Positions 8,581-16,824 of a stretch of DNA of 35,327 nucleotides are shown piece after piece; positions within the stretch are counted from its first letter, which is position 1; each line of letters opens with the position of its first letter. Source of the DNA: Verrucomicrobiota bacterium (GTDB taxonomy: Bacteria > Verrucomicrobiota > Verrucomicrobiia > Opitutales > Opitutaceae); NCBI GenBank assembly GCA_028293565.1, contig JAQGON010000004.1, forward strand, positions 1 through 35,327, in the 5' to 3' direction. Made by a program: the position numbers and the translations under genes. The notes under the pieces were generated by a model, which was not told the origin of the DNA, did no database searches, and saw only the letters and a list, made by a program, of their open reading frames with translations.

Positions 8581-9507
8581 GTGGAGTCCTCCGATACCAG
8601 GCCAATATTCCAGCAAGCTTGGGTCACGCCGACCTATCCGGAGGTGCTTCTGCGGCTTCGTCAGGTCGCGAACGGCATCGAGTCGTGCGGGCCGTACCCG
8701 GGGCTGCGCTGGATCACCGAGACCGACGATCTCATCCACCGCGCGCGACCGCAGGACCTGGAGGACGCGGCCTGCGAGATTTCGGCGATCGACGGCGCCG
8801 AGGTGGGAAATTACGCGCGCGAACTCGTGGGTTCCTACCTTTCCTCGCAGCTCCTGCCGCTCGAGGATGGCGAGGGGCTCGAAGGCTATTGGTATTCGGC
8901 GGTCGGAGTCGTCGTCGTCGAACCCGGCCCGGCATCGTATCCGAGCATCCGCCTCACGCCCGAGGCGATGGCCGGGGTGCAGCAGGCCTTCCGCACCTAT
9001 TTCGAGGGCCGCGGCGACATCGTCTGCGTCGTCTCGCCCGTCACGCTTCCGATCAGCTATCTCAAGCAGTCCGGGCCCGGCGTCTCGCGCCACATCCTGT
9101 ACACCGCCGATATCCTCCAGAACAGCGAGAAGGGCATCAACGAGGGCCACGGCCCGCGCGTGTTCGCGCGCGCGATTTACGGGGTGCCGCCGCATTTCCC
9201 CCCGTCGACGGATGTGCGCGAGCTCGAGCGGGCGGGCGCGGCGCACGACCCGTGCCTGCCGGAGCACGCGCACGTCCTGCCGTTCCTGGTGTCGCTGACG
9301 CGCTTCGACGATCCCGGCGCGATCAAGTGGGCCAGCCGCCTCTTCCGCGACAGCAAGGACGCCGCGGAGGCCAAGGGGAAGCTGCTGCTCCAGATCGCGA
9401 CCCAGATCTACGGGATCAACCCGGAAATCTTCGGCCAGCTGGAGATGGATCCGGACGCCTACTTTCTTTCGGGTGGCGCCTACGAGCAGGTGATCCGAAA
9501 AAAATAG
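8581..9507 (+). CDS. Conserved-looking hypothetical protein, unknown function
   Basis: A 308-residue protein that I do not recognise. It starts at a GTG; the nearest in-frame stop is a TGA at 8569, so no earlier ATG is possible. The sequence is soluble, with balanced charge, no signal peptide and no membrane helix. Distinct stretches are VANGIESCGPYPGLRWITE, ELVGSYLSSQLLPLED, YWYSAVGVVVVEPGP, RGDIVCVVSPVTLPISYL and HVLPFLVSLTRF. None matches a catalytic motif I know. It lies downstream of rarA on the same strand and ends 28 bp from a convergent glycosyltransferase. The coding pattern is even throughout, so it is probably a real and intact gene. Confidence 0.75.
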   Translation: MESSDTRPIFQQAWVTPTYPEVLLRLRQVANGIESCGPYPGLRWITETDDLIHRARPQDLEDAACEISAIDGAEVGNYARELVGSYLSSQLLPLEDGEGLEGYWYSAVGVVVVEPGPASYPSIRLTPEAMAGVQQAFRTYFEGRGDIVCVVSPVTLPISYLKQSGPGVSRHILYTADILQNSEKGINEGHGPRVFARAIYGVPPHFPPSTDVRELERAGAAHDPCLPEHAHVLPFLVSLTRFDDPGAIKWASRLFRDSKDAAEAKGKLLLQIATQIYGINPEIFGQLEMDPDAYFLSGGAYEQVIRKK

Positions 9508-9535
9508 GAGAACACGGGCATCCGGCCCTTTCGAC

Positions 9536-10897
9536 TCAGGCAATCCGCAGCGAGAGATAGATCACGGCAAGCTGCCGCGGATCGATCGCGGTCTGGAGGA
9601 ATCCGGCGTAGCGCAGCACTAGGTGGTTTTCTCCCGCGCGCAGCGGAAGGGCGCACACGATCCGCTCGCGCTGGTTGACGCGCTGGAAAACGTGGCGGTG
9701 AACCACGGTGCCGTTCAGCTCCACCGCGACGTCCTGCCGCTCGGCATACGTGAGCGCTTCGATCGCCAGGCGGGCCTGGCGCGGCGCCGGGGATTCGACG
9801 AGCAGCTCCGTCGCCGGCGCCTGTCCCCAATGGAAATTCGGCAGATAGGCTTCGGGCACCGGGCCCTCGTTCGGTCCCAGGCCCCCGACGATCCGATAAC
9901 CGGAAAACGCGTCGTCGCGTCCGGCGTAGGTGGAGGCCGTCAGGTCTTCGGCCGACAGCCGCCGCAGCGGCGAACCCGTTTCCATGGGCATGACCGGAGC
10001 ACCGATCCGGTCCATCAGCTGCCCGTGGCTGGACGCGAGTTTTTCCAGGTAAGGCAGCAGCGCCCGGATGATCCGGTGCGATTCCGTCGCCGCCGCCGTG
10101 AAGCGCAGCGGACCGCCGAGATAATCGAGCGGCGCGGTCCGGAGGTTTTCCGCGCGATGAAGGCTCGTCTCGAAAAACAGCTCGGGATTTTCCGCGAGCA
10201 GCTGGAAGCTCAGCCGGTAGTGCACGTCGAGGCCCTCGTGCGCGCGTCCGCGGCTCAGTTTCTGCAGCTCGGCCAACGCAATCCGCATCGCCTGCTGTCC
10301 CGGCGAGCGCAGGGAAAAATGCGCGAGCTGGAACGGCGCCGGCAGCAGCTGCTCCGGCAGCGCGCGATCGCCCCGGTAGATCGCGTGGCTCCCTTTGCCG
10401 GCCGCGGCGCCCGGGTCGGCGGCCAGCGCGGCGGGGACAATGATCTTCCGGGCGTTGCCCGGCTTGCAGTGTGTCAACCGCACGACGGGATTGGTCTCCG
10501 CGGGATTATCCCTCGGCGTGGGGTAATAGTTCAGCAAGGGCAGCGTCGCCGGCCCCGTCCCCGAAAAACCCGCGAGACATTTTTCCAGCGCGGGTCTTCC
10601 CGGGCCGGTCAGGAATTCGTCGGCATCGAGCGGAAAGATCCAGTCGGCGCCCCAGTCCGTCACCGCGAGCCGGGTGAGATGGTTGCTGCGCGCCTGCTGG
10701 AGGTTGCCCAGCGCGTCGTCGGTGAAGACCGTCAGCGGCAGACCCTCCGCCAGGAGCCGGCCGAGGATTTCGCGGGTGCCGTCCGTGCTGTCGTGGTCGA
10801 ACACCAGATGATGATCCGTCCACGCGCGGGCGTGCCGCACGAAGGGCTCGATGACATCGGCTTCGTTTTTGACGATCGAAACGGCGACGAGCTTCAT
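9536..10897 (-). CDS. Family 2-like glycosyltransferase with C-terminal beta-sandwich
   Basis: A 453-residue protein. The N terminus (MKLVAVSIVKNEADVIEPFV) is typical of GT2-like enzymes of the Glyco_tranf_2_4 type, followed by DHDSTDGT (34-41). A DAD metal/nucleotide-sugar motif lies at 91-93 within WIFPLDADEFL. The catalytic part runs to about residue 230. The last 85 residues (TELLVESPAPRQ, DVAVELNGTVVHRHVF, PLRAGENHLVLRYAGF) read as alternating beta strands, like a carbohydrate-binding or galactose-binding-like sandwich. The start at 10897 was chosen because the family motif begins at that Met; the open frame continues upstream without family similarity. The gene is divergent from ribBX (160 bp). 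Acceptor and donor are unknown. Confidence 0.8.
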   Translation of the reverse strand: MKLVAVSIVKNEADVIEPFVRHARAWTDHHLVFDHDSTDGTREILGRLLAEGLPLTVFTDDALGNLQQARSNHLTRLAVTDWGADWIFPLDADEFLTGPGRPALEKCLAGFSGTGPATLPLLNYYPTPRDNPAETNPVVRLTHCKPGNARKIIVPAALAADPGAAAGKGSHAIYRGDRALPEQLLPAPFQLAHFSLRSPGQQAMRIALAELQKLSRGRAHEGLDVHYRLSFQLLAENPELFFETSLHRAENLRTAPLDYLGGPLRFTAAATESHRIIRALLPYLEKLASSHGQLMDRIGAPVMPMETGSPLRRLSAEDLTASTYAGRDDAFSGYRIVGGLGPNEGPVPEAYLPNFHWGQAPATELLVESPAPRQARLAIEALTYAERQDVAVELNGTVVHRHVFQRVNQRERIVCALPLRAGENHLVLRYAGFLQTAIDPRQLAVIYLSLRIA

Positions 10898-11057
10898 GGA
10901 TCGGGAATCCTGAGCAAAAGCCGAGGGGACACGCAAAGGCGAACATCGGACGGGTTTCGAGAGGGGAAGGGAACTGCCGGACGTCCGGTGTCCGCCGTTG
11001 GCCGGCGGGCGATTGACAGCTCGCAGCCGCGGCGAGACGGTGGACCTTCGTCTTGTC

Positions 11058-12161
11058 ATGAGTGTTTCCACCGCCAGCCCGTTTGACCCCGTTGACGCCG
11101 TCGTCGCCGACATCGCCGAGGGGAAACTCGTGGTCGTGACGGACGACGAGGGCCGGGAGAACGAAGGCGACCTGGTGATGGCCGGCTCGAAGGCCACTGC
11201 GGCCACGGTGAACATGATGATCCGGCATGCGCGCGGATTGATCTGCGTGCCGACGATCGCGGCGCAGCTGCGGCGCCTCAGCATCGGCCCGATGGTGCAG
11301 GAAAACCGCGAGTCGCAGAAGACGGCCTTCACGATTTCAGTCGACGCGGCCGAGGGGATCACGACGGGGATCAGCGCCGCGGACCGCGCGCGCACGATTG
11401 CCGTGCTGGCGGATCCGGAGTCGGCGCCCGACGCGCTGGTGCAGCCCGGCCATGTTTTTCCGCTGCGGGCGAAGGAAGGCGGCGTGCTCGAACGGGCGGG
11501 GCACACCGAGGCGGCGGTCGATCTCGCGAAGCTCGCCGGATTGCCGCCCACCGGCGTGATCTGCGAAATCCTCAACGAGGATGGCGCCGCGGCGCGGCTG
11601 CCGGAGCTGGTGGAATTCAAGCGGCGTTTCGGCCTCAGAATGGTCTCGATCGCCGCGCTGATCGAGTACCGTCACCAGCGCGAGCAGCTGGTGGAGCACG
11701 TGTGCACGCGGGATTTTCCCTCGGAGTACGGGGCGTTCACGCTGCAGGTCTTCCGGAGCCGGGTCGACGACCGGCATCATCTGGCGTTCACCATGGGGAC
11801 GCTCGGGCCCGAACCGATCCTGGTGCGCGTGCACAGCGAGAACCTCCTGAGCGACGTGTTTCGCGCGAAGGGCATGGAGAGCCATCACTCGCTCACGGGC
11901 GCGCTGGACCGCGTCGCGCGGGAGGGCAGGGGTGTCGTGCTGTACATGGAGCAGCCGGACGGCGGGCGCGACTCGCTCCGCCGGCTGCTCGAGACGCCGG
12001 GGACCGCGCCGGCGCCGGTGAGTTTCCGCGATTACGGAATCGGCGCGCAGATCCTGGTCGCGCTCGGGCTCCGCAAAATCCGTCTGCTCACGCACTCTTC
12101 GCGGAGGGTCGTGGCGCTGGATGGCTACGGCCTGGAAATCGTCGAGCAGGTTCATCCGTGA
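11058..12161 (+). CDS. ribBX: DHBP synthase fused to a degenerate GTP cyclohydrolase II domain (RibBX-like)
   Basis: The N-terminal part (1-205) is 3,4-dihydroxy-2-butanone-4-phosphate synthase, which converts ribulose 5-phosphate for riboflavin synthesis. It has DDEGRENEGDLVMA (29-42), RHARGLIC (57-63), GISAADRA and GHVFPLRAKEGGVLERAGHTEAAVDLA (from 131). The C-terminal part (215-367) has the GTP cyclohydrolase II fold (VRVHSENL, GRGVVLYMEQ, DYGIGAQIL, RLLTHSSRR). It lacks the zinc cysteines: the usual HSEC is HSEN (259-262) and the usual RCDC is KGMES (271-275). The EGRNIG active-site stretch is replaced by QPDGGRD. This resembles the RibBX variants described in Proteobacteria, which do not open GTP. 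A separate RibA would be needed elsewhere in the genome. The start at 11058 is preferred over an upstream ATG at 10998, whose first 20 residues do not fit the family. No FMN riboswitch motif was found upstream. Confidence 0.88.
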   Translation: MSVSTASPFDPVDAVVADIAEGKLVVVTDDEGRENEGDLVMAGSKATAATVNMMIRHARGLICVPTIAAQLRRLSIGPMVQENRESQKTAFTISVDAAEGITTGISAADRARTIAVLADPESAPDALVQPGHVFPLRAKEGGVLERAGHTEAAVDLAKLAGLPPTGVICEILNEDGAAARLPELVEFKRRFGLRMVSIAALIEYRHQREQLVEHVCTRDFPSEYGAFTLQVFRSRVDDRHHLAFTMGTLGPEPILVRVHSENLLSDVFRAKGMESHHSLTGALDRVAREGRGVVLYMEQPDGGRDSLRRLLETPGTAPAPVSFRDYGIGAQILVALGLRKIRLLTHSSRRVVALDGYGLEIVEQVHP

Positions 12162-12216
12162 TTTGGTGGTTGCGGCGCGAATTCTTCCCGCTTCCTGTGT
12201 CCGACTTCTTTCCCAT

Positions 12217-12690
12217 ATGAGTCTTGCCGCTTCTCCGTCCCTGGCCGCCGATGGCCGCTCGTTCACCGTCGGCATTGTGGCGGCACGCTATAACTCGCTC
12301 ATGGTCGAGACTCTGCTGGAACGGGTGGCCGGCGAGCTGGAGCGCTCCGGAGTGAGGGGAAAACGCCTGACGGTGATCCGCGTGCCGGGCTCGAGCGAAC
12401 TTCCGGTCGCCGCCCAATGGGCCGCGCGCCGCCGCGGGATTGACGTGGTCATCGCGCTGGGCGTGCTGGTGCGGGGCGACACCATCCACTACGAGCTGAT
12501 CGCCGATGCGGTCACGCACGGGCTGCAGCAGGTCGCGCTGGCGGCGGGCGTGCCGGTGATCAACGGCGTGATCGTCGCGGAAAACGCCGCGCAGGCGAAG
12601 GCCCGCTGCGGCGGACGGATCGATCGCGGCGCGGAGTTCGCGCGCGCGGCGCTGGCGATGGCCGCGCTGAAGAAAAGGATTTCCCGATGA
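12217..12690 (+). CDS. ribH: 6,7-dimethyl-8-ribityllumazine synthase
   Basis: This enzyme condenses the RibB product with 5-amino-6-ribitylaminouracil in the penultimate riboflavin step and usually assembles into pentamers or icosahedral shells. The 157-residue chain has VGIVAARYNSLMVETLLE, the substrate-binding VPGSSELP (usual form VPGAFELP), GVLVRGDTIHYELIAD with the catalytic His, and PVINGVIVAENAAQAKAR followed by RGAEFARAALAM. The family length is normal. The start at 12217 (MSLAASP) was chosen over a longer open frame beginning within ribBX, because the extra residues are not family-like. It lies 55 bp after ribBX and overlaps nusB by 4 bp (ATGA), giving the common ribBA-ribH-nusB order. 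Confidence 0.93.
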   Translation: MSLAASPSLAADGRSFTVGIVAARYNSLMVETLLERVAGELERSGVRGKRLTVIRVPGSSELPVAAQWAARRRGIDVVIALGVLVRGDTIHYELIADAVTHGLQQVALAAGVPVINGVIVAENAAQAKARCGGRIDRGAEFARAALAMAALKKRISR

Positions 12691-13130
12691 GCAAAGCCCA
12701 GTTTGCCCAGCGACGCGATGGTCGTGTGGCCGCCCTGCAATACCTGTTCGCGTGGGGGATGAACCCGCCGAAAAACATCGCGGACGATCTCCGGGTTTTC
12801 TTCGAGAACATGGAGCATCCGCGCGAGTACTACGCGTTCGGCGAGGAGCTGATCCACGGCGTGATCGAGCATCAGCCGGGCATCGACGCGCAGATCAAGG
12901 GGCTCGCGCACAACTGGGAATTCGAGCGCATCGCCAAGATCGACCTCACGATCATGCGCCTGGCGATGTTCGAGATGCTTTTTCGCAAGGACATCCCGCC
13001 CGTCGTGTCGATCAACGAGGCGATCGATCTTTCGAAGCAGTTTTCCAACGCCGACGCCAAGCGGTTCATCAACGGCATCCTCGACCGGGTGAAGGACAAC
13101 CTCGGCCGGGATGCGCGCAAGGCGGAATAG
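12687..13130 (+). CDS. nusB: Transcription antitermination factor NusB
   Basis: A 147-residue all-helical RNA-binding protein that joins NusE in rRNA antitermination complexes. It begins SKAQFAQRRDGRVAALQYLFAW, the usual RR-x-x-R-x-x-A-x-x-x-L-Y pattern. The C-terminal half contains the family stretches FERIAKIDLTIMRLAMFEMLF, PPVVSINEAIDLSKQF and AKRFINGILDRV. Its ATG overlaps the ribH stop (ATGA), so translation is probably coupled. An AAAGGA purine stretch lies about 8 bases upstream inside ribH. The gene is intact and of normal length. Confidence 0.95.
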   Translation: MSKAQFAQRRDGRVAALQYLFAWGMNPPKNIADDLRVFFENMEHPREYYAFGEELIHGVIEHQPGIDAQIKGLAHNWEFERIAKIDLTIMRLAMFEMLFRKDIPPVVSINEAIDLSKQFSNADAKRFINGILDRVKDNLGRDARKAE

Positions 13131-13218
13131 GACTTGATCGCGAAGGCGCGAAAGGCAGGAAACGCCGCAGCCGTCCCTTCCGCCCACCGGTTCTTCCCCG
13201 CTTCCGCGATTTTCCGCC

Positions 13219-14139
13219 ATGTTTGGACTCTTCAAGAAATTCAAGGACGGGCTGGCGAAGACCGTTTCGGCGATCGCGGCCAGGACGACGGGACTTTTTG
13301 GCGGGCGACGGATCGACGCGGCCTCGCTCGGTGAACTGGAAGAGGCCCTCTATACGGCGGACTTCGGCGTCGAGACGACGGCCGAGATCCTCGCCGAAAT
13401 CAAGCAGGCCTACGCCAAGGACAAGGAAATCGAGGGCCATGCGGCGGCGGAGATCGGCGCAGCGGTTCTCCGGCGGGTCCTCGCCGGCGCTGAGGGAGTG
13501 CTGGATCTGACGCCGGGAGAAAATCCGGCGGTCATCGCGATGATCGGCGTCAACGGCTCGGGCAAGACGACCACGTCCGCCAAGCTGGGGTGGAGGCTCA
13601 AGCAGGAGGGCCGCTCGGTGATCCTGGCGGCATGCGACACTTTTCGCGCCGCCGCGGTGGAGCAGCTGAAGACGTGGGCCGTGCGCCTCGACCTCGAGAT
13701 CGTCGCAAGCCACACCGGCGCGGATTCGGCCGCGGTGGCGTTCGACGCGTGGCAGGCGGCGAAGGCGCGCGGACGCGATTTCCTGATCGTCGACACCGCG
13801 GGCCGGCTGCACACGAAGTCGAACCTGATGGAGGAACTCGCGAAGATCCGCCGCGTCCTGCAGAAAAACGACCCCTCCGCCCCGCAGCATCGCTGGCTGG
13901 TGGTCGACGGATCGCTCGGGAGCAACTCGATCGAGCAGGCCCGCGTCTTTCACCAGAGTTTCGGCCTGACGGGTCTCGTCGTCACCAAACTCGACGGCAC
14001 GAGCCGCGGCGGCGCGATCGTGGGAATTTACCGGCAGCTGAAGATCCCGATCTATTTCGTCGGACTGGGCGAGCAGGCCGAGGACCTGCAGCCGTTCAAC
14101 GTCGAGCACTACGCGAAAGCGGTGTTTGGCCTGGAGTGA
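13219..14139 (+). CDS. ftsY: Signal recognition particle receptor FtsY
   Basis: The membrane-associated SRP receptor GTPase that docks ribosome-nascent chains at SecYEG. The 306-residue form has the N helical domain (about 1-95) and the G domain with GVNGSGKTTTSAKLG (110-124), DTFRAAAVEQL (140-150), DTAGRLHTKSNLMEEL (192-207), TKLDGTSRGGA (256-266) and the terminal GLGEQAEDLQPFN. The acidic A domain of E. coli FtsY is absent; the amphipathic start MFGLFKKFKDGL may give membrane contact, as in other short FtsY proteins. The usual DATTGQN loop reads DGSLGSN (230-236), losing the Gln that is near-universal in this GTPase family. It follows nusB after 88 bp containing small GCGAAGGCGCG-type repeats and is convergent with the TonB receptor gene. 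Confidence 0.95.
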   Translation: MFGLFKKFKDGLAKTVSAIAARTTGLFGGRRIDAASLGELEEALYTADFGVETTAEILAEIKQAYAKDKEIEGHAAAEIGAAVLRRVLAGAEGVLDLTPGENPAVIAMIGVNGSGKTTTSAKLGWRLKQEGRSVILAACDTFRAAAVEQLKTWAVRLDLEIVASHTGADSAAVAFDAWQAAKARGRDFLIVDTAGRLHTKSNLMEELAKIRRVLQKNDPSAPQHRWLVVDGSLGSNSIEQARVFHQSFGLTGLVVTKLDGTSRGGAIVGIYRQLKIPIYFVGLGEQAEDLQPFNVEHYAKAVFGLE

Positions 14140-14171
14140 CGCCGGATCGGGTCCTCACGCCCGGTCAGTGG

Positions 14172-14226
14172 GTCGACGCCAGCGCGCTCCACCCTTCGGT
14201 CAGGGCGGAAACGCGCGGGCGCCGAC
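14172..14226. terminator. Possible bidirectional terminator hairpin after ftsY
   Basis: Arms 14172-14186 (GTCGACGCCAGCGCG) and 14212-14226 (CGCGCGGGCGCCGAC) pair at 13 of 15 positions. The 25-base loop itself contains CCACCCT facing AGGGCGG. It lies between the stops of the convergent genes ftsY and the TonB receptor. There is no T-run, so intrinsic termination is only suggested by position and fold. Confidence 0.4.
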
Positions 14227-14229
14227 GGC

Positions 14230-16326
14230 TCAAAAGAGGAGTCTCACGCCACCGGTCAGGTTTCGCCCGGGCAGGGGCGCGACGTCCTTCAGGAACGAGC
14301 TGTGCACGCGGGCTTCCTGGTTCGTGAGATTGGTCAGCCGGAGAAACAGCTCGAGGTTGGCGAGCCGCCCCGGAATCGTCCGGCTCACGCTCGCATTGAG
14401 CAGCGTGTAGCCGGCGGTCTCGGTCTCCTCGGGAGCGACGCGATCCTGCCGGAAAACGTGGCGGGCCTCGACGCCCAGGATCCAGCGTTCGTTCTCGTAG
14501 TGCAGGCCCACCGCCGTCCGCAGCGGCTCGATCCGCGGCAGCGGCTGATGATCGGTGGTCTGCTCGGCGTGAACGTAATCCGTCATCAGGTCGAGATGCA
14601 GGTGATAGCCGGTCCCTTCGACGAGGTGGAGCGTCAGCTCCGCCTCCCCGCCGTAAAAGAGCGCGTCCTTCGCGATGAACTGATAGATCGGAAGGTAGGA
14701 GGTGTCGGGCGGGACGGGATACGGCTCGAACGTGCCGGAGGCGTCGGCGAAGTAGAAGGACGCGTCGCGCTGCTCGAAGATGAAATTCTGGAACCGGTTC
14801 ACGAAGCCGCCGACCGATCCCGTGATGAACCCCGCGCGTTTGCGCAGCACCACGTCGAGGCCGAGCGAGGATTCCTTGGACAGGCCGGTCGTGCCGATTT
14901 CATAGGCGTTGGTCCCGCCGTGCGGTCCGCTGGAAAAACTCTCCTGCGCCGAGGGGATGCGCTGGGAATAAGCCACGGAAACGCCGAGCGAGTAATCCTT
15001 CGCCAGGTAGTAAACCGCGCCCGTGGACAAGCTGACCCCGTGGTCGCGGCGGGTTTCCCCGGTGGCGGCCGAATAGCCCGGGTAGGACGGGAGGTCCGTG
15101 CGCACGTGGCCCAGCGCGATGCTCTGGGCCTCGTAACGCCCGCCGAACTGCAGCGTCAGCGACGGATCGACCTTGTACGACTCGAGAAAGAAGACGGCGT
15201 GGTTCAGCGTGAGCGAAGGCGGGGTGACGACCTCCTCTCCGATCGCGGAGAAATCGCTCCGCGACGTCTGGACTCCGACGGTGCCCGAGAGGTTGCCGAA
15301 ATCCTGCTGGCTCAGCTCGATCCGCCCCTCGTACGCATGGTTGTGGAAGGTCGTGTTGGGGAGCCCCGTCGTCTCGTCGACCTCGGCATGGTTGTAGTCC
15401 GCGATGCCGAACCGGGCCCGCGCGCCCTTGAACGGCCCGAACGGCCGCGTGATCTCGGCGCGGAAGTCGGCGCGGCGCTGCTTCATGTCGATCTCGATCG
15501 GCTCGCCGGTCGGCACGCCGTAACGGGTCTCGTACTGGCTGACGGCCACTCCGACGGTGCCCGCCTTGCCGAAAAACGCCGTGCCCAGCGTGCCGCTCTT
15601 CGTCGAGATTGCGCTGTTGGCCAGCGTGCCCTTGTTTTCCGGATTCGAAGGGTCGGCATAACCGGGAATCGAGACGTCGTCGGTTTCGGTGCGCAGCGCG
15701 TTCAGCTGGAAGGCGACGTGCGAGTTGCCGGCGGTGAGGGCGAGCACGCCGGTGCGCTCGTTGGACGCGGTGTCGAAGCGCAGCTCGGTCCGGCCGGTGA
15801 CCGGAGTGGCCGGCGCGGCCGACGGGATGCGGTTGTCGATGACGTTGACAACGCCGCCCACCGCGGAGCTGCCGTAGAGCAGCGTCGCCGGGCCGCGCAG
15901 CACCTCGATCCGCTCCACGAGCAGGGGCTCGACGCTGACGTTGTGGTCGGGGCTGACGTTCGAGGCGTCGAGCGAACCCACGCCATTGTCGAGCATCCGG
16001 ACCCGGTCGCCGCCGAGGCCCCGGATCACGGGCCGGCTTGCGCCGGGGCCGTAGTACGTGGAGTTGACGCCGGGGGTCGCGGAGAGCGTTTCGCCGAGGG
16101 TCGGCGCGAGCTGGAGGCGGAGTTCGTTGCCGGCGAGGATCGAAGCGCCTTGGGCGAGATCGAACGCGGTCTTGGCGTCCGGTCCGCTGCTGACGACGAA
16201 GGCGTCGAGGCTGAGGATCTTCTCGTCCGGAAGCGGAGCCGGAGAAAGGGGCGCCGGCGCGGTTTGCGCTTTGGCGAGCAGGGCGGCGGAGAAAAGGAAA
16301 AGGGAGATTTTTTTAAATGAGTGCAT
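14230..16326 (-). CDS. TonB-dependent outer-membrane receptor, ZnuD-like (probable zinc or other metal)
   Basis: A 698-residue TonB-dependent receptor. The start at 16326 gives a signal peptide (MHSFKKISLFLFSAALLAKAQ). The plug domain has AGNELRLQLAPTLGETLSATPGV, GASRPVIRGLGGDRVRML and the ERIEVLRGPATLLYGSSAVGGVVNVID block. The barrel follows and ends in RNLTGGVRLLF with a terminal aromatic. A barrel segment near residue 465 (SAQESFSSGPHGGTNAYEIG) resembles the GPH-x-x-T-x-x-Y/F-E-x-G stretch of ZnuD-type zinc receptors. Several extracellular segments contain His (YNHAEVDE, TTFHNHAYE, DHQPLP). Zinc specificity is inferred from this and from the neighbours. The gene follows, on the same strand, a small His-bearing protein and the P-loop/membrane fusion, separated by 95 and 34 bp, and the three may form an operon. 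Confidence 0.85.
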   Translation of the reverse strand: MHSFKKISLFLFSAALLAKAQTAPAPLSPAPLPDEKILSLDAFVVSSGPDAKTAFDLAQGASILAGNELRLQLAPTLGETLSATPGVNSTYYGPGASRPVIRGLGGDRVRMLDNGVGSLDASNVSPDHNVSVEPLLVERIEVLRGPATLLYGSSAVGGVVNVIDNRIPSAAPATPVTGRTELRFDTASNERTGVLALTAGNSHVAFQLNALRTETDDVSIPGYADPSNPENKGTLANSAISTKSGTLGTAFFGKAGTVGVAVSQYETRYGVPTGEPIEIDMKQRRADFRAEITRPFGPFKGARARFGIADYNHAEVDETTGLPNTTFHNHAYEGRIELSQQDFGNLSGTVGVQTSRSDFSAIGEEVVTPPSLTLNHAVFFLESYKVDPSLTLQFGGRYEAQSIALGHVRTDLPSYPGYSAATGETRRDHGVSLSTGAVYYLAKDYSLGVSVAYSQRIPSAQESFSSGPHGGTNAYEIGTTGLSKESSLGLDVVLRKRAGFITGSVGGFVNRFQNFIFEQRDASFYFADASGTFEPYPVPPDTSYLPIYQFIAKDALFYGGEAELTLHLVEGTGYHLHLDLMTDYVHAEQTTDHQPLPRIEPLRTAVGLHYENERWILGVEARHVFRQDRVAPEETETAGYTLLNASVSRTIPGRLANLELFLRLTNLTNQEARVHSSFLKDVAPLPGRNLTGGVRLLF

Positions 16327-16421
16327 GGCGAACCTGAGTTGAAGAACGAATCGAGGCGCACGGATCCCGTGCGCGGCAAAGCGCTGGCCCGGACGGGCGC
16401 AGCACTCGACAGTGTCTTGAC

Positions 16422-16790
16422 TCAGCTTGCCGGCGGCCCCCGCTCCGGCGGATGCAGGTAGCGGGACGATGCCAGGAAAATCTCTCTGCTCCGCGGCTGG
16501 GCGACCAGATCCGCCGCGGCCGGCCCGGCCTCGGCCGCCACCACGTCGGGAACGGCCGATACGCCATGGGCGAACTGGACGACGGCGCATCCGTCGTCGG
16601 CACCGACGTCATCGTGGCCGTGCACGAACCGATGCAGCTCCGGGCTCGCCGTCAGCGCCGTCAGCAGCAGCACCAGCGCGATCCCGCCCACGGCCAGGAG
16701 ACGCTGGAACGGAGGCCCGAAATTCAGATCGCGACGAGAGGTGAACACCGCGGCCAATGTCGCCGGTCTGTCGTCGCCGTCAAGCCGCAC
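16422..16790 (-). CDS. Small membrane-anchored protein with His/Cys cluster, beside the TonB receptor
   Basis: A 122-residue protein with no recognised family. An N-terminal membrane helix (about 31-48, LLAVGGIALVLLLTALTA) is followed at once by ELHRFVHGHDD and then CAVVQFAHG. This sets H53, H57, H59, C68 and H75 within 25 residues, a plausible metal-binding patch on the periplasmic face. Similar short proteins with an LHxxxH...C...H pattern occur next to metal-receptor genes (recalled, not searched). The first codon is GTG at 16790; a GTG at 16748 is an alternative that would shorten the N terminus by 14 residues. The coding overlap with antisense frames makes the start uncertain, but the His motif and synteny favour this frame. 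Confidence 0.55.
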   Translation of the reverse strand: MRLDGDDRPATLAAVFTSRRDLNFGPPFQRLLAVGGIALVLLLTALTASPELHRFVHGHDDVGADDGCAVVQFAHGVSAVPDVVAAEAGPAAADLVAQPRSREIFLASSRYLHPPERGPPAS

Positions 16791-16824
16791 GTGGGAAAGC
16801 GGCGCCGGTCTCCGGGCCGGCTCG

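Noticed and set aside
10898-11057. FMN riboswitch upstream of ribBX
   Set aside because: The conserved RFN stretches were looked for and not found in the 160 bp ahead of the gene.
14302-16320. Long open frame opposite the TonB receptor gene
   Set aside because: GC-rich antisense frame with no family similarity; the opposite strand has a full TonB receptor with plug and barrel motifs.
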